Shown here piece after piece: positions 42,832 through 50,612 of a DNA stretch of 64,000 bases (its first letter is position 1; each line of letters starts with the position of its first letter). The stretch comes from Bacteroidetes bacterium UBA6221 (GTDB lineage Bacteria; Bacteroidota; Bacteroidia; Chitinophagales; Chitinophagaceae), in contig DISB01000007.1 of NCBI GenBank assembly GCA_002421685.1, positions 104,023 through 168,022 of the forward strand, in the 5' to 3' direction. Under the pieces are notes generated by a model. The model saw nothing but the letters and a program-made list of their open reading frames with translations. It was not told the DNA's origin and did no database searches. A program made the position numbers and the translations under genes.

Positions 42832-45666
42832 ATGAGATACTCATCCCGACACTTTTACAGCATGGTACTGGCACTGTTAGTGTTACTGGTTAGCGCCGGT
42901 AATGTATCAGTTGCCCAGGACCTTTCGGCCAAGCTGCCGATAGACCCCAATGTGACCGTCGGCCAGTTTGATAACGGGCTGAAATACTATATCAGGACCA
43001 ACAAAAAGCCTGAGAAGAAGGTGGAACTGCGCCTGGTAGTAAATGCAGGCTCTATACTGGAGGACGAAGACCAACTGGGGCTGGCGCACTTCATGGAGCA
43101 TATGAACTTCAACGGCACCAAGAACTTCCAGAAGAATGAACTGGTGAGCTACCTGCAGTCGATAGGTGTAGAGTTTGGGGCCGACCTGAACGCGTATACC
43201 AGCTTCGACGAGACGGTATATATATTGCCGATACCTACCGATAAGGAGGGTAACCTGGACAAGGGTTTCCAGATAATAGAAGACTGGGCGCATAATGCAC
43301 TGCTTACCGACAAGGACATAGACGATGAGCGTGGCGTTGTATTGGAAGAAAGCCGCCTGGGCAAAGGCGCCGAAATGCGCATGCTGCAAAAGTATCTGCC
43401 CGAAATGATGGCCGGCAGCCGTTATGCCGAGCGCCTGCCTATAGGTAAAGACGAGATACTGAAGAACTTTAAATATGACGTGGTGCGCCGGTTTTACAAA
43501 GACTGGTACCGCCCCAACCTGATGGCCGTAGCCATAGTGGGCGATATAGACAAGGCTACCGCTATGAAGTACCTGGAGAAGCACTTCAAACCCATGAAGA
43601 ACCCGGCCAACCCCCGTGAGCGTTTTGATGTGCCCGTGGAAACCCGCAAGGTGGCCAAAGCCATGGTATTGACCGACAAGGAAGCTACCAACTACCGCCT
43701 GCAAATCATCTTCCCCGCGCAGAAGAAGCAAAAAGAAGTGACCCTGGGCGACTACCGGGGCCTGATAGTGCGCGGCCTGATGACCGAAATTATCAACCAG
43801 CGCCTGGGCGACCTGGCCCGCAGCAGCAATCCACCATTCCCCTATGCATTTGCTTATGTAGGCGGCTGGGCCCGTGGGTATGAGAATCTCGTAGGCTTTA
43901 CCATGTTTGGCGAAGAAGGCCCCGAAAAAGCCATGATGGCATTGACGGGTGAACTGAAGCGCGCCAAGGCATTCGGCTTTACCGACAACGAGCTGGAACT
44001 GGCCAAAAAGAACATGCTCAGCAACATGGAAAAGTCGTACAACGAGCGTAACACCACTGAGAGCAACAGGCTGATAGGCGAGTACATACGGAACTTTCTG
44101 GAGGATGAGCCGATACCCGGTATCGAAAACGAGTATAACTACTACAAGACCATGTTGCCGGGCATTACCGTGGCCGAGCTGAACAAGGAGATACAGGGCC
44201 TAATGTCGGACATGAACCACTTCTCGCTGATAACCGGACCGGACAAGGCGAAGGACAAACTGCCTTCTGAAGCTGAACTGCTGGCCATGACCAACAAAGG
44301 CTTTGCCCAGGATGTGCAGGCCAAAGAAGAGACCCAAGTAGCCAGCAGCCTGCTGGACAAGAAGCCCACACCCGGAAAGGTAGAGAACATTTCCAAAGTG
44401 GAAGGCTTTGACGCAACTACCTATACACTCAGCAATGGTATCAAGGTTACCGTTAAGCCCACCAAATTCAAGAGCGACGAGATAATAGTACGCGGCCTGA
44501 AGAAAGGCGGTAGCAACAACTTTGGCGTAGCCGACGTGAACAACATGCGCTATGCCACCGATGCCGTGGACGCAATGGGTTATGGCAAGTTCAACCCCTC
44601 TGACATGGAGAAAGTGCTGGCGGGCAAGACCATTGGGGCAGATGTAAGCATCTCGGAAATAACCAACCGGGTAACAGCCAACAGCACGGTAAAAGACATG
44701 GAAGACATGTTCCAACTGCTGTACCTGAAGCTGACCAGCCCGCGTAATGACAAAGAACTGTTTGAAGCCTACAAGAAGAAGCAGATGATGCAACTGCAAT
44801 TCCTGGCGGCCAACCCGCAGTATGCCTTTATCGACACGGTATATACATCTATATACAACAACAACCCCCTGGCGCCATCGCCCATACCCAAGCCCGAGCA
44901 TTTCCAGGGATTGTCTATGGACAGGATACTGGACATCTATAAGAACCAGTTCAGCACGGCCGACGGGTACGAGTTTTATATAGTGGGCAACGTGGACGCC
45001 AAAACACTGGTGCCACTGCTGGAGACTTATATAGCCAGCCTGCCCAAAGCCAATAAAGCGCCATCGTACAAAGACAACGGCGTACGCCCCGTAGCGGGCA
45101 ACCAGACCATGAAGTACTACAAGGGTTCTGACCCGAAGAGCATGATCATAGGGGTGATACACGGCGATGCCAAATATACCGAGGACTTCTCTCTGCAGGT
45201 GCAGGCGCTGGCCGAGATACTGAACATACGCGTGATAGAAGAGCTGCGCGAGAAGCTGAGCGGCATCTATGGCGGCGGCTACAATGCCAGCGTAGAGAAA
45301 GAGCCTTACGAGAACTACTCCATAAACCTGTACCTGCCCTGCGGCCCCGAGAACGTGGACAAACTACTGGCGGCGGCTGACGAGGTGGTGACCGACATCA
45401 GAAAGAACGGGCCGAAGCCTGAAGACTTGGATAAGGTGAAAAGCCAGTGGCACGAGAAACACCGCGAGAGCCTGGAGAAGAACGGCTGGTGGGCCAGCTC
45501 TATGGAGAGCGTGATGTTTTGGGGACGGGAGAAGGACCACAAGCTGAAATATGACGAGTGGATAGACAAGCTGACCGTAAAGGATATACAGAAGGTGGCC
45601 AACCAGGTGTTTGCCGCCAACAACTATACGGCGATATTGTACCCCGAGGCTGAGAAGAAGAATTAA
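42832..45666 (+). CDS. M16-family (insulinase-like) zinc protease, exported
   Basis: The 944-residue protease has a signal peptide of about 27 residues (GNVSVAQD) and two M16 repeats. The first carries the inverted zinc site HFMEH (His86, His90) in LGLAHFMEHMNFNGT, with a downstream Glu in ERGVVLEESR. The second module (from about 530) begins ATTYTLSNGIKVTVK and lacks an HxxEH, as is usual for the inactive half. It is a periplasmic or surface peptidase; substrates are unknown. A terminator hairpin follows at 45728. Confidence 0.92.
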   Translation: MRYSSRHFYSMVLALLVLLVSAGNVSVAQDLSAKLPIDPNVTVGQFDNGLKYYIRTNKKPEKKVELRLVVNAGSILEDEDQLGLAHFMEHMNFNGTKNFQKNELVSYLQSIGVEFGADLNAYTSFDETVYILPIPTDKEGNLDKGFQIIEDWAHNALLTDKDIDDERGVVLEESRLGKGAEMRMLQKYLPEMMAGSRYAERLPIGKDEILKNFKYDVVRRFYKDWYRPNLMAVAIVGDIDKATAMKYLEKHFKPMKNPANPRERFDVPVETRKVAKAMVLTDKEATNYRLQIIFPAQKKQKEVTLGDYRGLIVRGLMTEIINQRLGDLARSSNPPFPYAFAYVGGWARGYENLVGFTMFGEEGPEKAMMALTGELKRAKAFGFTDNELELAKKNMLSNMEKSYNERNTTESNRLIGEYIRNFLEDEPIPGIENEYNYYKTMLPGITVAELNKEIQGLMSDMNHFSLITGPDKAKDKLPSEAELLAMTNKGFAQDVQAKEETQVASSLLDKKPTPGKVENISKVEGFDATTYTLSNGIKVTVKPTKFKSDEIIVRGLKKGGSNNFGVADVNNMRYATDAVDAMGYGKFNPSDMEKVLAGKTIGADVSISEITNRVTANSTVKDMEDMFQLLYLKLTSPRNDKELFEAYKKKQMMQLQFLAANPQYAFIDTVYTSIYNNNPLAPSPIPKPEHFQGLSMDRILDIYKNQFSTADGYEFYIVGNVDAKTLVPLLETYIASLPKANKAPSYKDNGVRPVAGNQTMKYYKGSDPKSMIIGVIHGDAKYTEDFSLQVQALAEILNIRVIEELREKLSGIYGGGYNASVEKEPYENYSINLYLPCGPENVDKLLAAADEVVTDIRKNGPKPEDLDKVKSQWHEKHRESLEKNGWWASSMESVMFWGREKDHKLKYDEWIDKLTVKDIQKVANQVFAANNYTAILYPEAEKKN

Positions 45667-45727
45667 GTGAGAAGGCGTTAGTCATAAGTCGTAAGGCTTA
45701 AGTTATAAGTTAATTTGATATACAGGA

Positions 45728-45751
45728 GGCTGCCCGGAAGGGTGGCCTTTT
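45728..45751 (+). terminator. Rho-independent terminator after the M16 protease gene
   Basis: GGCTGCCC (45728-45735) pairs with GGGTGGCC (45740-45747), two of eight pairs being G-T, loop GGAA, then TTTTG. It starts 62 bp past the stop. Confidence 0.75.
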
Positions 45752-45796
45752 GTTTGCCCCCGCCCCCCTCCCGCCGGTGGCGGAGCTGTTTTGTAT

Positions 45797-45812
45797 CCCC
45801 GCCGCGGCGGGG
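45797..45812. repeat. GC-rich perfect palindrome
   Basis: CCCCGCCGCGGCGGGG is a perfect 16-bp palindrome in an otherwise AT-leaning region; 30 bp upstream a related CCGCCGGTGGCGG element occurs. It could be a remnant of a mobile repeat; no function is evident. Confidence 0.6.
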
Positions 45813-46057
45813 CAGGTCGTTTTTGGGTGTCTTTTTTGTCTGAATCAGGATTTTCATGATTTTCAGAATTGGCGGGATTGTATCGCCTGGTTCTGTCTTG
45901 TTGCGTTTGGTTACGGATTTTGAAGAGTTTTTGAAAAACGCTGCCTGGCCATTTTTTAAAGTGTTTGTTTTCAATTGTTTATGGTTTTGTGGTTTTCTCA
46001 TGGGTGACGGTTTGGTTCTTCTTGGTTCCCGAATGTTACAAAGGGTTGCGGGTGGAT

Positions 46058-46122
46058 GTTACGGATTGTTACGGCCGTGGCAGGTGGGCAATGCTCTTTT
46101 GTTGCGGATTGTTGCGGCCGTG
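46058..46122 (+). repeat. Direct repeat pair of 22 nt
   Basis: GTTACGGATTGTTACGGCCG at 46058 onward recurs with two changes (A to G) at 46101 onward as GTTGCGGATTGTTGCGGCCG, 43 nt apart, each followed by TG. Inside each unit the GTTxCGG motif itself repeats. The surrounding region has no gene. Confidence 0.7.
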
Positions 46123-46184
46123 TCGGTTGATGATTGCAGTTTTGTTGCGGGTTGCATGGTCCTGTACGTACGGGATTGCGGGGC

Positions 46185-46320
46185 TTTGTCCGGCGCGGGT
46201 GGACATCCCTCCTACCTCCCTTCAAAGGGAGAATTTTTCGGGCGCGGGGACTTGTGTTGTTTGTCCGGCGCGGGTGGACACACCCACCTCACTGCGTTCG
46301 GTTGCCCCTCTCAAGAGGGG
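46185..46320 (+). repeat. Tandem repeat unit of about 75 nt with stem-loops
   Basis: A 21-nt sequence with core GTCCGGCGCGGGTGGACA occurs at 46185-46205 and again, unchanged, at 46260-46280. Each copy is followed by a short stem-loop: CTCCCTT/AAGGGAG at 46216-46231 and CCCCTCT/AGAGGGG at 46305-46320, then GAATTTT or AATTG. This looks like two copies of an intergenic repeat element, the second partly diverged. Confidence 0.7.
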
Positions 46321-46407
46321 AATTGTTTGGCGGGGGTATGGGCGATGCTTTTTCATGGGGATGGTTTTTTTATAATAGGTTGTAACGGGGCAGAAGGCTG
46401 CGCGCGA

Positions 46408-46449
46408 TGGAATCCCGTATCCCGAAGTATCGCTACAGTCGACGGGATT
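46408..46449. repeat. Inverted repeat of a possible dispersed element
   Basis: AATCCCGT at 46411-46418 and ACGGGATT at 46442-46449 are exact inverted copies, with GTACGG-type sequence following to 46475. The GC-rich block from 46381 has no coding sense. It has the look of a dispersed intergenic repeat, which would need the rest of the genome to confirm. Confidence 0.4.
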
Positions 46450-46652
46450 ACTCCAACCCCGTACGGACGGGACTAATATAGCAAATATACAGTATTTTTT
46501 TGTATTGTAAAAATAAATTATTGCGCATGAGCGTACTGTTATACGGTTACTCTGCGCGATTCAATCACCCCTGCCCGAATTACAGAGTGGATAGACACCA
46601 GCGCAGGACTTTTCATTGTCCGGGTGGCGCTGAGGAGTAGGGGGCAGTCGAA

Positions 46653-46818
46653 AACCTGAAGGGTTGCTGAAGGTGAAGTTTGAATAAAGATGTGGTGCGG
46701 TCACCAGACTGACCCAAAGGAAAACTCTTATCGCGCCTATCGCGATGGAGTAAGGTCTGAAATTCGCGAAGGTGGCCGTACAGTAGGTGCAGGCCAGGTT
46801 ACTGAAACTATCAAATAA
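46653..46818 (+). pseudogene. tuf: Decayed 3' end of tuf (elongation factor Tu)
   Basis: Translation of 46762-46818 reads IREGGRTVGAGQVTETIK and stops at TAA 46816-46818. That is the C-terminus of EF-Tu, whose usual ending is FAIREGGRTVGAGxVxxI. The preceding EF-Tu block LIAPIAME-GLKFA is present at 46727-46768 but in another frame, with the Lys codon after Met-Glu changed to TAA (46751-46753). About 7 nt are missing between TTCGC and GAAGG compared with a normal tuf. Further up, ACCTG ... CTGAAGGTG ... GTTTGAA resembles the LPEGVE region. Nothing more of tuf is recognisable before 46653. No tRNA-Trp or secE follows. It must be a dead copy. Confidence 0.75.
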
Positions 46819-46921
46819 GCAAACGCGGCATAGCCGCATGATGATAAACTTGAAACTGTCCCGCTTTTGCGAAACGTCTTTTTTATGTTTAGATTGCGGT
46901 GCTTCTTAAATAACCAAACAC

Positions 46922-48986
46922 ATGACTTTCTATCGCAAACCTCTTGCCCTGGCATTTCTTCTTCTGTGTACTTCCACTTTTGTATTCGCACAAAACAGGC
47001 AAATGGATTATTTGCATGACTCCCTGACCGTATTCATAAACGACACTCAGCTTGATTCCGGCGGCTATCTGGTACATGTTGGATATTTGTATTCTGCCAA
47101 ATACAGTTCCAGGTGGGGCTTTATAATGAAGACTGATCGGGCGGGGAACGTGTTATGGTCACGAACCGGAATTTTGTCATCCATTGAATGTAAAAAGGTT
47201 ATTATCGCCAGGAACAGAGACTATATTATTTTGCAAAACTACCCTTACAGGGTGATAAGGATGGATGAAAATGGCAATCCAAAGTGGCAACAAGGGTACA
47301 ACTTCAATTCTAACTGGGGTGATGGCGTCGGCGATATTACGGAGTTGCCAAATGGTAACATAGCAGTGTGCGGAACAAATTATTTTGGCTCAGTTGGTAA
47401 GGATGTGGGTATACTCGTAATGTTGGATTCCGCAGGCACGAGGATATTTGGTAAGTCTTACGGGGGCGCTTTGATGCTGCGTACTGATGTTAACAGCTTT
47501 CATAGCATCACAGCAACGGATAGCAACATACTCATAGTTGGACGGCAATGGCATACCAGGAACGCCTTGGACGGTGGGTTACTGGTTGTCGCCGACTTTA
47601 ACGGAAATGTAGTCAACACTTATTTACTTGATAAAACGCCATATGCAAGCGGCCCGGATAGCTTATATAAACCACAGTTTTCCGATATTATGGTCAAGGG
47701 TGGAAAGATATATGTAAATGGAACTATTTCCATTTATCGAAACACGCAACAGGACCTGGCAATTGTTTGGAACCATAGATACAAACACCAGGACTTTTTC
47801 AGGTCATACAGCGCATGTGGGTAAAGACGACTATGTTACCAATCCGGAATTCTTTGTCACCGATAGTGGCAAGTACCTGATATCCCTTTCATCAAAGGAA
47901 TATGAACTTGCGTCACCGCGAAATCGCTACTTTCTATGCGGTATCTCCGGCGATTCGGTTGAATATGTAGTGAAGATTGCAAACGATTCGCTGGCCACTG
48001 TAAAAGCGTTGAATTTAGTTAATGATACGGCAATAGCCACAGGCGGAATAAATGCATCGGATAAACGTGGCTACTTCTTTTATTACAAGGTAAATTCCGT
48101 TAATATTAAATCCTGTAGCATTGCAGATTCGGTTATAAGCCTGGATACTATCGTGAGGCAAGTCAAAGATCCATACGAAGGTAGTTATATGCCGGTTACA
48201 AATTGGCCGATGAACCGGTTATTTCATGATACACTGGATTATGGCTACATAAGTGAGCGCCAGGTTTGCGGCGATACTATTTGTTCGCCCGTGTTTGAGG
48301 CAATGCTGGATACATTGACAGCGACCACTGTTTGCTATGGTGATAGTGTAATTCTTTTCGAACGTACAAAATATCCGAAGGCATGGATTAGGGACAATAC
48401 AACATTACAAAGTACGAACGACACATTGGTCGTAAAAAGTGGTGGAGTTTACAAAGTCGTGATTTCAAACTACCTGCAATGCAGGGATACGGATAGTATC
48501 AATGTTGTAGTTCACCCTCTGCCGCAGCCCGTCGTTTACCACAATTTTGATACAATATCAACCAACACAACTTACCAATCGTATCAATGGTTTAATAAGG
48601 CCGGTGATATAATGGGAGCGACAAACCATAAATTCGTACCTGGCTACACTGATAGTTTTGCCGTCAGGGTGACAGATTCAAATGGATGTGTCGGTATCGC
48701 TCCATTTTATCACTTTATCCCGCTTCATGTCGCCACCAACAAAAGACCTGTTCTGCAGGTTTTCCCTAATCCTGTAAATCCACTTGCCGTCTTACACATT
48801 GCCAATGCCTCTGGCGAACCCTATAATGGGGAATTATTTGATGTTACCGGCCGGACCATAAGGCAACTGCATATTTTGCCCGGTTTAAATGATTACTCAT
48901 TAAACGGAGAATTAGATAACGGCCTTTATATTATGAGACTTGCCAATGTGGCAGGTGTATCTTATTTAAGAATAGTTGTGCGATGA
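46922..48986 (+). pseudogene. T9SS-sorted secreted protein gene interrupted by a one-base frameshift
   Basis: Two overlapping frames, 46922-47824 and 47718-48986, belong to one gene. The first has a signal peptide (FVFAQ) and a repeat-like beta-propeller part with Asp/Asn motifs (ITELPNGNIAVCG). It fails after AIVW. The other frame continues with GTIDTNTRTFSGHTAHVG, an Ig-like part, and ends in a T9SS type A sorting domain (VFPNPVNP ... GLYIMRL ... YLRIVVR). Removing one T from the TTT at 47766-47768 joins them as AIVGTIDTN and gives about 687 residues. Either a true frameshift, a slippery phase-variation site or a sequencing error. Related FG-GAP or propeller-type surface proteins are common in Bacteroidota. 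Confidence 0.85.
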
Positions 48987-49107
48987 TTTTTTATTCAGTT
49001 CTCCTTGCTATTCAAGATGTCCGGCACGGCATCTGCATATAATTACCTGTATCCAGACAACCCTCACCCGCAGTTAGCGGGGGCTTAAAAGCATCGTATA
49101 ATTGGCG

Positions 49108-49115
49108 TATCTTTG
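49108..49115 (+). promoter_or_regulatory. -7 box for the lipoprotein gene at 49134
   Basis: TATCTTTG at 49108-49115 matches TAnnTTTG exactly and precedes the ATG at 49134 by 18 nt, a normal Bacteroidota leader length. A clear -33 TTG is missing. Confidence 0.45.
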
Positions 49116-49133
49116 CAACAGATACATATAGAT

Positions 49134-49688
49134 ATGAAAAGGATAATCGCAATAATATTAGTTACCCTGGTACTGGCGTCCTGCTCCAACTTCAACAAGG
49201 TGCTGGAGGTGAGGTTTTCGGTAGACGACAACCGCCAGGTAAATGTGCAGGGCCTGCCCGGCAATCCGCCTATTCCGCCCCAGGGGCTTACCACCTCTAT
49301 ACCGCCCATAGCGGTAGAAACGAAGTCGGAAGAATACATCAGGGAGCACAACACCAGTTCGGAGTTGGTGACTATCGTAACGCTGGGCGAGATAAAGCTG
49401 GAAATGAAAGAACCCTCGTCGCAAACCTTTGATATAGTGGATTCGCTATGGCTGTTCGTATCGGCGCCGGGCCTGCCCGAAATGCAGGCGGCGCACTACT
49501 TCGGCGTTCCCAAAAACCAGCGCGTACTGACTATGGAGACATCAAAAGAGAACCTGAAAGAATATTTCCTTAAGGATTCCATGTATTTCAGACTGCAAGG
49601 CCATTTTTATAATGCCCCCGATTCGGCCACTATATTCACCATTAGCAGCCGGTTTGACGTAACGGCCAATCCCCTGGCAAAAGAATAA
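49134..49688 (+). CDS. Lipoprotein, first of a paralogous pair
   Basis: The protein has 184 residues from the ATG at 49134; a frame to 49113 is rejected because the -7 box lies there. A lipobox LVLASC is at about residue 16. The mature part has VQGLPGNPPIPPQGL and DSLWLFVSAPGLPEMQAA, with a beta-rich pattern. The next gene at 49882 shares GLPG(N/D)P..PP.GL and DS(L/V)W(L/I)(F/Y)VSA.G(L/V)PE, so the two are tandem paralogues. Function unknown; outer-membrane or periplasmic lipoprotein. A terminator hairpin follows. Confidence 0.7.
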   Translation: MKRIIAIILVTLVLASCSNFNKVLEVRFSVDDNRQVNVQGLPGNPPIPPQGLTTSIPPIAVETKSEEYIREHNTSSELVTIVTLGEIKLEMKEPSSQTFDIVDSLWLFVSAPGLPEMQAAHYFGVPKNQRVLTMETSKENLKEYFLKDSMYFRLQGHFYNAPDSATIFTISSRFDVTANPLAKE

Positions 49689-49711
49689 AGGGGCGACCCT
49701 AAGTTTTTTAA

Positions 49712-49745
49712 AAAATTCCGGAAAAAAAATTCCGGAATTTTGTTA
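49712..49745 (+). terminator. Rho-independent terminator after the first lipoprotein gene
   Basis: AAATTCCGGAA (49713-49723) pairs with TTCCGGAATTT (49730-49740), loop of six A, with a T-rich tail after 49738. It lies about 25 bp past the stop. Confidence 0.85.
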
Positions 49746-49881
49746 TTTGTTTGTTAATGCGTCATATATTTACATTTCTAAAGGCTTTAAAGGCCTATGC
49801 ACATATAAATCATAAGAGAGAAAGTCCGGACCTGGGGAGGGCGGATGCGTTTTAATTAATGTGCATTTAAAAAACTGCTAT

Positions 49882-50442
49882 ATGTATATAAGGGTTTTAT
49901 CTATTACGGTGCTGGCACTGATTATCAGCCTCGTGGCCTGTAAGAAGCTGCAAAAAGCATTTGAGCTTACTATTACTGTTCCGTACGACGATGCGGCATT
50001 TGTGAAGGGCCTACCCGGCGATCCGCATGTTCCGCCATCAGGATTGAAAGAGTCTCTCGGGCTGGTGAAGATACCTACCAACTCGCAGGAGATAGTGGAA
50101 GACAACGAAACAGCCCTGAGCCTGATAAAAGAGGTGAAGGTGTCTGAACTGGGCGTGCAGATGCTGCTGCCGCTGGCGCAGGATTGGAGCATTATGGACT
50201 CAGTATGGATATATGTATCGGCAAATGGGGTGCCTGAGCAACTGGCCGCCTACAACTTTGCCATGCCCAGTGACACGACGCGCAACATTACCCTTACCCC
50301 CACCGATGCCGACCTGCTGGACGTGTTCATAAAAGATACCATGGTGGTGCGTATCGAGGCCTTCTTTGTAAAGGATGTGGCCCGCGAGTCGAAGATAAAG
50401 TTCGACATGAAATTTAAGGTAAAGGCCGACCTGGTAGACTAA
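49882..50442 (+). CDS. Lipoprotein, second of the paralogous pair
   Basis: The protein has 186 residues from the ATG at 49882 (a GTG-initiated frame to 49861 is less likely). A lipobox SLVAC is at residue 20. The mature chain contains KKLQKAFELTITVPYDD, FVKGLPGDPHVPPSGL and DSVWIYVSANGVPEQLAA, the same layout as the 49134 protein. It lies 193 bp downstream with its own leader and a strong terminator at 50503, so the pair are separate transcripts. Duplication followed by divergence is the simplest reading; the role is unknown. Confidence 0.7.
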   Translation: MYIRVLSITVLALIISLVACKKLQKAFELTITVPYDDAAFVKGLPGDPHVPPSGLKESLGLVKIPTNSQEIVEDNETALSLIKEVKVSELGVQMLLPLAQDWSIMDSVWIYVSANGVPEQLAAYNFAMPSDTTRNITLTPTDADLLDVFIKDTMVVRIEAFFVKDVARESKIKFDMKFKVKADLVD

Positions 50443-50502
50443 GGAGCAGACAATCAGTCAGTAGTACCGGGCGGAAGCCTGAAATAAATACAGTTGATAA
50501 TC

Positions 50503-50540
50503 AACGGGTAAGACAGGTTGTCTTACCCGTTTTTTGTTTT
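50503..50540 (+). terminator. Strong rho-independent terminator before clpB
   Basis: AACGGGTAAGACA (50503-50515) pairs perfectly with TGTCTTACCCGTT (50519-50531), 13 bp with a 3-nt loop, and a T run to 50535. It ends the lipoprotein transcript and isolates clpB. Confidence 0.95.
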
Positions 50541-50612
50541 TCTGCCAATAATGCCTTCCCGGTGTTTTGGAACAGTTTTTAGGGAGGTTCAGGTAAGGAG
50601 AACAGTAAAAAA

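Noticed and set aside
45856..46476. A 206-codon plus-strand frame in the repeat-rich gap
   Set aside because: It crosses the tandem repeats and stem-loops, is rich in Cys, Gly and Trp with no domain pattern, and has no leader. Its codon use does not resemble the neighbours.
46561..46839. A minus-strand frame over the tuf relic
   Set aside because: The plus-strand reading gives recognisable EF-Tu sequence; the minus frame is its shadow.
49812..49835. AGAGAGAAAGTCCGGAC resembles the conserved start of RNase P RNA
   Set aside because: Only about 180 bp separate the two lipoprotein genes, and none of the other conserved RNase P blocks is present.
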